Origin: CALNBC01 sp040768925 | GTDB lineage: Bacteria > Bacillota > Clostridia > Christensenellales > CALWSW01 | NCBI GenBank assembly: GCA_040768925.1 | Contig: JAXGLZ010000002.1 | Coordinates: 496,001 to 560,000 of the forward strand | Reading direction: 5' to 3' | Length of the DNA stretch: 64,000 nucleotides | Notes under the pieces: model-generated | What the model saw: the letters and a program-made list of their open reading frames with translations, nothing else | Database searches by the model: none | Told to the model about the DNA's origin: nothing | Position numbers and translations under genes: made by a program | Shown here: one piece after another, positions 14,449 to 23,800 of the stretch | Layout of the letters: each line of letters opens with the position of its first letter | Position numbering within the stretch: position 1 is the first letter of the stretch

Positions 14449-15420
14449 CTATCTATCCTCTGGCGTTCCCTTCAAAAGGGCGTCCTTGATCTCGTTCAGC
14501 GCGCTTGAAAGCGTTCCGGCGACCCTGCAGCCCGCCGCGTTTTTGTGCCCGCCGCCCTCGTAGCACCCGGCGATCTTCGAAACGTCCAGCGCGCGCTTGG
14601 AGCGCAGGCTGACCTTGAACACTCCGGGCTCTACCTCCCGCAAAAAGGCGGCGGCTTCGACGGTGTCGATATCCCGAAGGAAGTCCACGGCGCCCTCGCA
14701 GTCCGATTCGGCGGCCCCGATCCGATCGTAATCCCCCGCTACGATGCCGGAGACCGCGATCGACCCGTTGCCGAAAAGCTGCATCCGCTCCGCGCAAAGG
14801 CCGATCACCCGCGCCCGGGCAAGGGTGCGCTCCCGAAACAGGCTCTGGGCGGCCGCCGCGATGTCAAACCCGGTGCCGAGCAGCTCGGCGGCAAGGGAAA
14901 AGGCCGCCGGCGTGGTGTTCCCATAGGTGAAATTGCCCGTATCCGTAGAGAGGGCGGCATAGGCGGCCAGGCCCATCTTCGCGTCCGGCTCGGCGCCCAG
15001 GGCGCGAATCAAAGGCCAGACGAGGCAGATGGTCGCCGGGGAATCGGGATCGACAAAATTCAGATCGCCGAAACCGGTGTTGGTCCTGTGATGGTCGATG
15101 TTGATCCGCTTCTCCCCCGCAAAAAATTTGGGAAGCAGCCCGCCCAGCCGTTCGGCGTCCCCGCAGTCTACGGCAACGGAAACATAGGGCGCTTCCGGCG
15201 AAGGGTTCGTCTCGAACCGCTCCTTGAGGGGCAGGACGCGAAGGGAACGGGGCACAGCCGAATCGCAGGCCAGGCGCACGGTTTTGCCCAGCTTTTCCAG
15301 AGCCATCGCCAGCGCGGCGGCGGAACCGAGGGTGTCTCCGTCCGGGTCGGTATGGCAGAAGACGGCCACGTTCCCGCTTGCCTTCAAAACCTTTGCGATG
15401 CGTTCAATCCCGCTGTTCAT
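14449..15420 (-). CDS. nrnA: DHH-family oligoribonuclease / pAp phosphatase
   Basis: A 323-residue DHH/DHHA1 phosphoesterase. Metal-binding motifs are FCHTDPDGDTLGSA near residue 22, VAVDCGDAERL near 85 and INIDHHRTN near 109. The C-terminal DHHA1 motif is GGGHKNAAGC near 295. NrnA degrades nano-RNAs and dephosphorylates pAp (Bacillus knowledge). It overlaps rbfA by 17 nt and is followed at once by truB, the standard rbfA-nrnA-truB order. Confidence 0.93.
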   Translation of the reverse strand: MNSGIERIAKVLKASGNVAVFCHTDPDGDTLGSAAALAMALEKLGKTVRLACDSAVPRSLRVLPLKERFETNPSPEAPYVSVAVDCGDAERLGGLLPKFFAGEKRINIDHHRTNTGFGDLNFVDPDSPATICLVWPLIRALGAEPDAKMGLAAYAALSTDTGNFTYGNTTPAAFSLAAELLGTGFDIAAAAQSLFRERTLARARVIGLCAERMQLFGNGSIAVSGIVAGDYDRIGAAESDCEGAVDFLRDIDTVEAAAFLREVEPGVFKVSLRSKRALDVSKIAGCYEGGGHKNAAGCRVAGTLSSALNEIKDALLKGTPEDR

Positions 15421-15787
15421 CGTTTTCTCCGCCCGCTTCCCCGCCGACCCCCAAATCCGTCAGGACCTTTGAGATCCGGACGCTGTATTCGATGGAATGA
15501 TCCAGCACAAAGTGCAGCGAAGGGATGCGGCGCATGCGGATGCGGCTGTTGAGCTCTTTGGCGATGGCCCCGGCCGCGGCGTTCAGCACTTCCACAGAAG
15601 CGGTTCGCTTCTCGTCGTCCTCGTCAAACACGGAAACGAACGCCTTCGCGTGCTTCTGGTCCTTTGTGATCTCGACTTTTGCGACGGAACAGAGCGCGCT
15701 CATTCTGGGGTCCTTGACGGTGTCCCTGATCGCTTCGCTCAGGGCGCGCTTGAATTCCGCGTTGAGTCTTTCGGTGTGTATGGACAT
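15404..15787 (-). CDS. rbfA: 30S ribosome-binding factor A
   Basis: A 127-residue KH-like protein. RbfA assists late 16S rRNA maturation in the 30S subunit. The RLNAEFKRALSEAI start and the LHFVLDHSIEYSVRIS segment near residue 90 are typical. The C-terminus carries a short acidic Gly/Glu tail. It lies 20 bp after infB. Confidence 0.93.
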   Translation of the reverse strand: MSIHTERLNAEFKRALSEAIRDTVKDPRMSALCSVAKVEITKDQKHAKAFVSVFDEDDEKRTASVEVLNAAAGAIAKELNSRIRMRRIPSLHFVLDHSIEYSVRISKVLTDLGVGGEAGGENDEQRD

Positions 15788-15807
15788 AGCCTGCCTTTCG
15801 GGGCAAA

Positions 15808-18390
15808 TCAGCGCTCGATCTCCTCCATGATGAAGGCTTCGAACTGGTCCCCCTCTTTGATGTCGTTAAAGCTCGCAAGGCCGATGCCGCACTCATAGCC
15901 CGTGGCGACTTCCTTCACGTCGTCCTTGAAACGGCGCAGAGAGGAAATCTTGTCCTCGGTGATGACGATGCCGTCCCGCACGACGCGGACCTGGGCTGCG
16001 CGGGTGACTTTGCCTTCCTGGACGTAGCAGCCGGCGATGGCGCCCACCCCGCTGACCTTGAAGACGTTCCGGACCTCGCACCGGCCGAGGACGACTTCCT
16101 TGAACTGGGGCGCGAGCATGCCCTTCATGGCCTTTTCCACGTCCTCTATGGCGTTGTAGATCACGCGGTAGAGGCGCACGTCCACCTTGTCCCGCTCGGC
16201 GTTTTCCCGGGCTTTGGCGTCCGGCCGGACGTTAAAGCCGACGATGATGGCGTTGCTCGCCGTGGCGAGCATGACGTCCGATTCGGTGATGGCGCCGACG
16301 CCGCCGTGGATGCAGCGCACGCGGACCTCGTCGTTCGAGATTTTTTCCAGGGACTGCTTGACGGCTTCCACAGAACCCTGAACGTCCGCCTTGACGATGA
16401 TATTCAGGGTCTTGATCTCGCCCTGGGCGATCTGGCTGAACAGATCGTCCAGCGAGACGCGGGCCATGGTCTGGATCTGCTGGGCCTTGATCTTGTCCTT
16501 GCGCTCCTCGGCGACGCTTCTGGAGAACTTGTCGCTCTCCACGGCGTTCAGAATATCGCCCGCGTTGGGCACCTCGTTGAAGCCGAGCACCTCGACGGGC
16601 ATGCTGGGCAGCGCTTCGTCCACCCTTTGGCCGCGATCGTCCAGCATGGCGCGGACGCGGCCGTAGGCGGTGCCGGCGACGACGGTGTCCCCCACGCGCA
16701 GCGTTCCGTTCTGGACGAGCACGGTGGCGACGGGGCCGCGGCCCTTGTCCAGCTGGGCTTCGATGATGATGCCCCTTGCCAGCCGCTCGGGATTGGCGGT
16801 CAGTTCTTCCATATCCGCCACAAGCAGGATCATCTCCAGCAGTTTGTCCAGATTCTGGCCGGATTTTGCGGATACCGGCACGCAGATGACGTCGCCGCCC
16901 CATTCTTCGGGAACGAGGGAATGCTCGGTCAGCTGCTGCATGACCTTGTCCGGGTTCGCGGTGGGCTTGTCGATCTTGTTGATGGCGACGATGATCGGAA
17001 CATCCGCCGCTTTGGCGTGGTTGATGGCCTCGACGGTCTGGGGCATGATGCCGTCATCCGCGGCGACGACCAATACGGCGATATCCGTCGCCTGGGCGCC
17101 GCGGGCGCGCATGGAGGTAAAGGCCTCGTGGCCGGGCGTATCCAAAAAGGTGATGGAGCGGTTGTTCAGCTCGACGGTGTAAGCGCCGATGTGCTGGGTG
17201 ATGCCGCCCGCTTCGCTGGCGGTGACCCTGGCGTTTCGGATCGCGTCCAGCAAAGAGGTTTTGCCGTGGTCGACGTGGCCCATGATGGTGACGACCGGCG
17301 GGCGGGTGCGCAGCGTGTGCTCCTCGTCCGCGGCCTCGACCGATTCCTGAAGGACCTCTTCCCGGGTTTTCGCGACCTTGTGCTCAAGGGTTATGCCGTA
17401 TTCCGAGGCGATCAGCTCGCAGGTGTCGAAATCGATCTCGTTGTTTATTGTGGCCATGATGCCCAGCATAAACAACTTTTTGATGATTTCCGAAACGGGC
17501 TTGCTGATGATTTCGGAAAGTTCTTTAACGGTTACGGTTTCCGTGGGGATGATCGCATGCTCGATCTTCTGGTATTCGATCTTGCGCACCTGCTGCTGTT
17601 TGCGGGGGCGCTTGCGGGAGCCCATCCTTTCGTCGTCCAGCGTGACGGCGGGCGGCGCTTCCTTGATGGCCGCCTTTTTGGACTTGCCCCTGCGGTCCGC
17701 GTCGTAGGATTTGGCCTTCGGCGCGTCGAAGGAGGCGGTGCGCTCCCTTGCGGGCGCGGCGGCGGGCGTTTGGTGGGAGGGCCCGCCGGGGCGCCCGGAA
17801 GAGGGGCGGCTCTGGCGGGGCGTTTCGGCAAAATCGTCCTTATTGGGGACGCGGGGACCCGCCTGATAACCGCCCTGGGGGCGGTCGGGACGCGGGGGCC
17901 TTGCCTGGCCGCCGGGCTGCTGGGGCCTTTGCCCTGCCTGGTAGGGGGGGCGGGCGGTCTGGGCGCTCTGGCCGCCCCTTGCGCCGTCCCTTGGGGGATA
18001 GGGCCCCCTTGCGGCGTCCCTTTGGGGCGGAACGGCCCTTGGGCCGCGGTCGGCCCGGGCATCCCTGGAGGGCTGCGCGCCCAAAGGCGCGCGTTCCGCA
18101 TGGATTTCGGCGGCCCTTGCGGCCGGCTTTCCCTGATGGGCTTCCGGCTCTTCCCCGGCCCTTGCGGCCTCGGGATCGTCGGGCATGACGAAAGCGGTCA
18201 TGCGGTCCATAGAGCTTTCGGCCTGGGCGCGCTTTTCTTCCCGGAGCTTTTCGTTGAGGCTGGCTTCCGCCGCGCGGATCTCCTTGTAGGAGGCCGTCAC
18301 TTCTTCCTGAAAGGTTTTTATGCGATCCAACAGAGCCTTGGATTGTTCCTTCAGCTCCCTGGTCGTGGTTTGGATGTTTGCTTTACTCAT
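15808..18390 (-). CDS. infB: Translation initiation factor IF-2
   Basis: An 860-residue IF-2. The N-terminal 260 or so residues are a long Pro/Arg/Gly/Gln-rich low-complexity region preceded by a short coiled-coil-like helix, as usual in high-GC relatives. The conserved part has an IF2-N domain, then the GTPase motifs GHVDHGKTS, DTPGHEAF and NKIDKP, then the beta-barrel and C-terminal fMet-tRNA-binding domains. The ATG at 18388-18390 has GGGGG upstream and overlaps the ylxQ stop by 8 nt; upstream in-frame codons lie within ylxQ. It is essential for 70S initiation-complex formation. Confidence 0.96.
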   Translation of the reverse strand: MSKANIQTTTRELKEQSKALLDRIKTFQEEVTASYKEIRAAEASLNEKLREEKRAQAESSMDRMTAFVMPDDPEAARAGEEPEAHQGKPAARAAEIHAERAPLGAQPSRDARADRGPRAVPPQRDAARGPYPPRDGARGGQSAQTARPPYQAGQRPQQPGGQARPPRPDRPQGGYQAGPRVPNKDDFAETPRQSRPSSGRPGGPSHQTPAAAPARERTASFDAPKAKSYDADRRGKSKKAAIKEAPPAVTLDDERMGSRKRPRKQQQVRKIEYQKIEHAIIPTETVTVKELSEIISKPVSEIIKKLFMLGIMATINNEIDFDTCELIASEYGITLEHKVAKTREEVLQESVEAADEEHTLRTRPPVVTIMGHVDHGKTSLLDAIRNARVTASEAGGITQHIGAYTVELNNRSITFLDTPGHEAFTSMRARGAQATDIAVLVVAADDGIMPQTVEAINHAKAADVPIIVAINKIDKPTANPDKVMQQLTEHSLVPEEWGGDVICVPVSAKSGQNLDKLLEMILLVADMEELTANPERLARGIIIEAQLDKGRGPVATVLVQNGTLRVGDTVVAGTAYGRVRAMLDDRGQRVDEALPSMPVEVLGFNEVPNAGDILNAVESDKFSRSVAEERKDKIKAQQIQTMARVSLDDLFSQIAQGEIKTLNIIVKADVQGSVEAVKQSLEKISNDEVRVRCIHGGVGAITESDVMLATASNAIIVGFNVRPDAKARENAERDKVDVRLYRVIYNAIEDVEKAMKGMLAPQFKEVVLGRCEVRNVFKVSGVGAIAGCYVQEGKVTRAAQVRVVRDGIVITEDKISSLRRFKDDVKEVATGYECGIGLASFNDIKEGDQFEAFIMEEIER

Positions 18391-18712
18391 GTGATCTACC
18401 CCCTGTGTTTTGGGCTTCCCCGGCATATGCGCCCGAAACGGCTCTTGCAAAATCCGCGTCCGTAACGGCGATAAATTTTCTTCCCGGCTTGCCGGCCGCG
18501 GCATCAATCGGCTCGCCGGTCAATAGCATCGGCACATTGCCGCTCGCGCAGGAATCCCTGAAGCGCTTTTTTGAGTTCTCCGACGCGTCGGACGAAACCA
18601 GCATCAGTCTGGCCTTGCGCGACCTTACGGACGAGAGGCAGGCCGTCTCTCCGAAGGCGCATTTCCCCGCCTTGGCGCACATGCCCAGCATGGTCAAAAA
18701 TCGTTCATTCAT
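18383..18712 (-). CDS. ylxQ: L7Ae-family ribosomal protein YlxQ
   Basis: About 109 residues. The pattern MLGMCAKAGKCAFGETAC near the start and LMLVSSDASENSKKRF near residue 40 fit the YlxQ/L7Ae K-turn RNA-binding family. I start it at the ATG at 18710-18712, which overlaps the ylxR stop (ATGA-type); a TTG four codons earlier is possible and is closer to the GGAGG. It lies between ylxR and infB, as in Bacillus. The cellular role is not settled; K-turn binding is known for Bacillus homologues. Confidence 0.88.
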   Translation of the reverse strand: MNERFLTMLGMCAKAGKCAFGETACLSSVRSRKARLMLVSSDASENSKKRFRDSCASGNVPMLLTGEPIDAAAGKPGRKFIAVTDADFARAVSGAYAGEAQNTGGRSHE

Positions 18713-18977
18713 TTGGCGGAGCAAGTTCCTCCTTCAACCGGTCTATGACCTCGGGGGCGACCTTCTGCTCAAGGGCCCGGTCCAGCGCTTTTGTTTTGAC
18801 GGCCTTTTCAAGGCACGCGAGATTGGGGCACACGTAGGATCCGCGGCCCGGCGCTTTTGAGGTTTTGTCGATTTTTACTTCCCCTTCTGGGGAGCGCACG
18901 ACGCGGATCAGTTCCCGCTTGGGTTTCATTTCGCGGCAACCGACGCACATGCGCATGGGGATTTTGCGTGGCTTCAA
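18705..18977 (-). CDS. ylxR: YlxR-family RNA-binding/regulatory protein (RnpM)
   Basis: A 90-residue protein with the hallmarks of the YlxR (DUF448) family: IPMRMCVGCREMKPKREL near the start and GRGSYVCPNLACLEKAV near residue 45. Bacillus homologues bind RNase P RNA and influence gene expression. It sits between nusA and ylxQ in the conserved operon and its stop overlaps the ylxQ start. Confidence 0.92.
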   Translation of the reverse strand: MKPRKIPMRMCVGCREMKPKRELIRVVRSPEGEVKIDKTSKAPGRGSYVCPNLACLEKAVKTKALDRALEQKVAPEVIDRLKEELAPPNE

Positions 18978-19000
18978 TCCTTACCCTCCGGCTGTATTAT

Positions 19001-20137
19001 CTAAAGATTAAAATCGAGATCGTCGAATTCCGGGGCGGGCTCTTCCGGGTATTGTTCGTCCATCGCCGCGGCGGCCGCCGCGGACTGGGACTGGCTCTTG
19101 ATGTCGATCTTCCACCCGGTGAGCTTGAAGGCAAGGCGCGCGTTCTGGCCTTCCTTGCCGATGGCGAGGGAAAGCTGGTTGTCCGGCACGATGACGCGGG
19201 CGGCGTGCTCTTCCTCGTTGATCTGCACCATCATCACCCTGGCGGGTGAAAGGGCGTTGGCGATAAACGTCGCAGGGTCGGCATTCCATTCTATGATGTC
19301 GACCTTTTCGTTGGCAAGCTCGGAAACGATGCGCTCGATCCTGATTCCGCGCTGGCCGACGCAGGCGCCCACGGGGTCCACCTGGGGATCCGCCGAATGG
19401 ACGGCGATCTTGGTCCTTGAGCCCGCTTCCCGGGCGATGGACTTGATCGTCACGATGCCGGACTGGATCTCCGGCACCTCGAACTCAAACAGGCGCTTGA
19501 TCAGGCCCGGATGGGTGCGGCTGACGAGAACCTGAGGGCCCTTGCTGGTTTTGAGCACTTCCAGCACATAGACCTTGATCCGGTCCCCCGCCACAAAGGA
19601 TTCGCCGGGGATGAATTCCGTGGAATACATGAACCCTTCCGAACGGCCGAGCTCCAGATAGACGCCGTTGCGCTCCTCGCGCTGGACGACGGCGGTCAGC
19701 ACCTCGTTTTCCTTTTCGGAAAGCTCGTCGTAGATCATGCCGCGCTCGGCTTCGCGGATGCGCTGCACGACGACCTGCTTTGCGGACTGGGCTGCGATGC
19801 GGCCGAAATCCTTGGGCGCGATCTGCACCTCTAAAATGTCGCCGGGGTGGTAATAGGACGCGATCTTCCAGGCGTCCGCCAGCTCGATCTCCTCCGCCGG
19901 ATTGTCCAGCTCCTCGACGACTTTCTTTATGGAGTACACGCCGATTTCGCCCGTTTCGCCGTTGATGGAAACGCGGACGTTGCCGGCGTTGTTGTAATTC
20001 TTTTTGTAAGCGGAAACAAGCGCCGTTTCAATGGCGTCGAGCAGCGCGGTCTTGTTGATGCCCTTTTCCTTCTCAAGCATGTCAAGGGCCATCATGAGCT
20101 CGGCCTGGGGATTGATCTCTTCAGTCTTTTTCTTCAT
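19001..20137 (-). CDS. nusA: Transcription termination/antitermination factor NusA
   Basis: A 378-residue NusA. It has the N-terminal polymerase-binding domain, an S1 domain (about residues 130-200), and KH1/KH2 domains (GACVGQRGIRIERIV near 280; IGKEGQNARLAFKLTGWKIDI near 340). As in other Firmicutes there are no C-terminal acidic repeats, only a short Glu/Asp-rich tail after an Ala run. It modulates pausing and termination and therefore may act on the attenuators in this window. It follows rimP by 13 bp. Confidence 0.95.
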   Translation of the reverse strand: MKKKTEEINPQAELMMALDMLEKEKGINKTALLDAIETALVSAYKKNYNNAGNVRVSINGETGEIGVYSIKKVVEELDNPAEEIELADAWKIASYYHPGDILEVQIAPKDFGRIAAQSAKQVVVQRIREAERGMIYDELSEKENEVLTAVVQREERNGVYLELGRSEGFMYSTEFIPGESFVAGDRIKVYVLEVLKTSKGPQVLVSRTHPGLIKRLFEFEVPEIQSGIVTIKSIAREAGSRTKIAVHSADPQVDPVGACVGQRGIRIERIVSELANEKVDIIEWNADPATFIANALSPARVMMVQINEEEHAARVIVPDNQLSLAIGKEGQNARLAFKLTGWKIDIKSQSQSAAAAAAMDEQYPEEPAPEFDDLDFNL

Positions 20138-20150
20138 GTCGGCACTCCGT

Positions 20151-20645
20151 TCAGAATTTGAGGAAGGGCTTCGCAGACGCTATTGATTTGTATTCAAAGC
20201 GCAGCTCGCCCTTTTCGGTTCGTATTTCGAATCCGGAACCGTCCGCCTTCACAAGGGTTCCGGTCAGTTGTTTTTTGCCGTTTTGCGGGAAAAAAAAGCC
20301 AACCGTGATCTCTGTTCCGATTTTTCTTTCAAAATCCCTGGGCTTTTTGAGCGGGCGGTCCAGCCCGAGAGAGGAAACGCTCAGGTAATACGGGTCCGGG
20401 ATCGGGTCCGATTCGTCCATCAGCGGGTCAATTGCGCGGCTGACAAGCTCGCAGTCGTCGACCGAGACGCTCCGCTCGCTGAAGATAAACAGGGTGAGCA
20501 CGTTGTTGCCGTCCTCGATTGCATACTCGACCTCGCAAAGCTCGAAGCCGAGCTTTTTGACGGGTTCTTCGAGCAAAGCGAAGACGCTGATCTCAATCTG
20601 CTTTGCGCTTTGGGGGCGGCCGGCTTTTTTCTGCGTTTTTGCCAT
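20151..20645 (-). CDS. rimP: Ribosome maturation factor RimP
   Basis: A 164-residue protein with the RimP N-terminal alpha/beta domain (LGFELCEVEYAIEDG) and the SVDDCELVSRAIDPLMD and YYLSVSSLGLDRPLKKPRDFER motifs, then an SH3-like C-terminal domain. It is needed for 30S assembly. It opens the rimP-nusA-ylxR-ylxQ-infB block and has a promoter-like TATAAT about 28 bp upstream. GGAGG precedes the ATG. Confidence 0.94.
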   Translation of the reverse strand: MAKTQKKAGRPQSAKQIEISVFALLEEPVKKLGFELCEVEYAIEDGNNVLTLFIFSERSVSVDDCELVSRAIDPLMDESDPIPDPYYLSVSSLGLDRPLKKPRDFERKIGTEITVGFFFPQNGKKQLTGTLVKADGSGFEIRTEKGELRFEYKSIASAKPFLKF

Positions 20646-20672
20646 TCGGCGGGAAATTCCTCCGTCTTATCA

Positions 20673-20678
20673 ATTATA
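20673..20678 (-). promoter_or_regulatory. -10 element upstream of rimP
   Basis: Minus-strand TATAAT. A TTGAAA lies 20 bp upstream, longer than the usual spacer, so the -35 assignment is uncertain. Its position between the polC terminator and rimP fits an operon promoter. Confidence 0.5.
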
Positions 20679-20700
20679 GTATTCATAAAAAGCACGGTTT

Positions 20701-20733
20701 TCAAAAGCAAAGAGTGGGTTTTGCCCACTCTTT
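20701..20733 (-). terminator. Terminator after polC
   Basis: AAAGAGTGGG pairs with CCCACTCTTT around a 5-nt loop; on the minus strand GCTTTTGA follows. It separates the rpsB-polC block from rimP. Confidence 0.8.
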
Positions 20734-20816
20734 CCGCCATGCCAGTCTCAATAACCTAGGATATTATATCACAGCGCAAGTTCCCCTGCAACAGGGGATT
20801 TGGAACATTTTTTCGC

Positions 20817-23800
20817 TCAAAGCATTCCAAACAGTGAAATCTGGCTGGTTTCCGGCAGGTCGGACAGGCAGTTCGCGGCCTTGAAGATGTCTATCACCGA
20901 CTGGCCGACCCGGGCGCGAAGCATAATGTCCTCGTGGGTGTGGTACGGTCCTGTCTGGCGGGCTTCCATGATGGCGTGGGCCGCCTTGTCCCCCAGGCCG
21001 CCCAGGGCGTTCAGGGGCGGAAGCAGCTTCGATCCGGTTGGGCCGCGCTTGATCAAAAACCGCGTGGCGTGGGATTCATTCACATCTATGGGCAAAAGTT
21101 CTATCCCGCGGAGGTTCATTTCCAGCACCACCTCCAGCACGGTTTGAAGCTCCTTTTCCTTCGGCTTGGCTTCCCGGCCCTTCTGCTCGATGACGGCGAT
21201 GCGGTTCGTCACCGCCTTTGCCCCGCCGGAACAGGCCACGACGTCGAACGCGTCCGCCCGGACGGTAAAATACGCGGCGTAGAACACCTCGGGGTGGTGG
21301 ACCTTGTAATACGCGATGCGGAAGGAGCTCATGACATAGGCCGCCGCGTGGGCCCTGGGGAACATGTATTTGATCAGCTTGCAGGAATCGATGTACCATT
21401 GGGGGACGTTCGCGGCCCGCATGCCCTGCTCCATCTCGGGCTTTAAGCCTTTGCCCTTTCGCACGTTTTCCATGGTGGAAAAGGCCAGCTTTTTGTCTAC
21501 CCCTTTGGCGATCAGGTAATTCATGATGTCGTCCCTGGTGCAGACGGCTTCCTTCAGGGTGCAGATCCCCGATTTGACCAGTTCCTGGGCGTTGCCCGTC
21601 CAGACGTTGGTCCCGTGGGAAAGGCCGGAGATGCGCACCAATTCTTCCATCGTCATCGGCTCGGTCTCCACCAGCATCTGGCGCACGAAGCGCGTGCCGA
21701 ATTCCGGCACGCCGTAGGTGCCCACCGGGCTGCGCAGATCCTCGGGCGTTACGCCCAGCGCCTCTGTGGAGCAAAACAGGCTCATGGTCGCCGGGTCGTC
21801 CTGAGGGATGTCCCGCGGGTCCAGCCCGGTTTCATCCTGGAGCATGCGGATGACCGTGGGGTCGTCGTGACCTAGGATATCCAGCTTGACCAGGGTGTCA
21901 TGCATGGACGAAAAGTCAAAATGCGTCGTGATCGTCGGCGAATTGGGGTCGTCCGCCGGCCGCTGGAGGGGGGTGAAATCAAAAATGTCCCGATCCCGCG
22001 GCAGGACGACGATGCCGCCCGGGTGCTGGCCGGTGGTGCGCTTGACCCCGCAGCAGCCCAGGGCGAGGCGGTTCAGCTCGGCCGATCTGGGGCTGATGCC
22101 GGATTTTTCGCAGTAATCCTTGGCGAGGCCATAGGCCGTTTTGTCCTGGAAGCAGGAGATCGTCCCCGCCCGGAAAACGTAGCCTTCGCCGAAAAGCTCC
22201 TCGCAGAATTTGTGGGCCACGGACTGGTATTCGCCGGAAAAATTGAGGTCGATATCCGGGACCTTATCCCCCTCGAAGCCGAGGAAGGTCTCAAAGGGGA
22301 TGGTGTAGCCGTCCTTTTTCAGCTTGGTTCCGCAAGCCGGGCAGTCCCGATCCGGCAGATCCGCGCCGGTTGTGTAGGTTTCGCGGTCCACCTCAAAATC
22401 CGAGAATTTGCATTTCGGGCAAAGGTAGTGCGCGGGCAGGGCGTTGACCTCGGTGATCCCCGCCAGAAAAGCCGCCAAAGAGGACCCCACCGAACCCCGG
22501 GAGCAGACGAAATACCCGTCCGAATTGGACTTTTTGACCAGCTTCCTGGCGATGATATACAAAACCGAGAAGCCGTATTTTGTGATGGAGCCCAGCTCTC
22601 TGTCCAGCCGGGTTTTCACGATTTCCGGCAAGGGGTCGCCGTAAAGCTCGTGGGCGCATTCGTAGGTCGAACGGATCAGCTCTTCCTCCGCCCCGTCGAT
22701 GACGGGGGTTGCCGTGTCCTTCGGGAAGGGGGGCAGCATGGCGCAGCGCTGCGCGATCTCGTTCGGGTATCTGACCACCACTTCCCAGGCCCGTTCCTCG
22801 CCAAGATAGGAGAATTCCTCAAGCATCTCGTCCGTGGTCTTAAAATAAAGGGGGGCCTGGTCGTCCGCGTCCGTAAAACCCTGGGTCTTCATGACGACGG
22901 CGCGGTAGATCGCGTCCTTTTCGTCCAGAAAATGCACGTCCCCCGTGGCGACGCAGGGCTTTTCCAGCTCCGCCGCCAGGTCGGAAATCCGCCGGTTCAG
23001 CGCGCGAAGGCCGTCCTCGCTCTCCGCCGTTCCCTGGCGGAGCATGAAGGCGTTGTTGCCGACGGGCTGGATCTCAAGGTAATCATAGAATTCCGCGAGC
23101 CGCCTGACTTCCTCCTCCGGCTTCCCGCCGGCGATGGCGCGGAAAAGCTCCCCGGCTTCGCAGGCGCTGCCGAGGATCAGCCCTTCCCGGTGCATCATCA
23201 GCAGGCTCCTGGGGATGCAGGGCCTTCCCGACCGCCTGTCAAAATGGTTCAAATGGGCGTAGGAAACGAGCCGGTAAAGATTGTTCAGCCCCTTTGCGTC
23301 TTTGACCAGCAGGATGATGTGGTAGCGGGGCATCCTGGAGCGCTTCTCCGCCCTGTTGGCCGGGAAAACGCCGGGCAGGCCGCCTGCGCCGCTTTGCCGG
23401 TAAAGCTCGGAAAGCTTCAGGAACACCCGGGCCGTCGCCGCGGCGTCGCAGGTGGCGCGGTGGTGTTCTTCAAGCGAAACGGCGAAATGCTCGGTCAGCG
23501 TGTCCAGCTTGTGGTTTTTGAGCTTCCGCAGGAGATAGCGGGAGAGCGTCAGCGTGTCCACATAGGGGTTTTCGAAATGCACGCCGGAAAGCTCGCCGTA
23601 CTGGGTCAAAAACCCCACGTCAAAGGGCGCGTTGTGCGCGACCAGCACCGCGTCCCCGGCGAATTCCTTGAAAGACCGCAGCGCTTCCTCCACCGGCGGA
23701 GCGTCCATCACCATTTCGGTGGTGATGCCCGTCAGCTGGGTGATTTTTTCCGGCACAGCCATGTGGGGGTTCACAAAGGTGGAAAACTCGCCGGCAACCC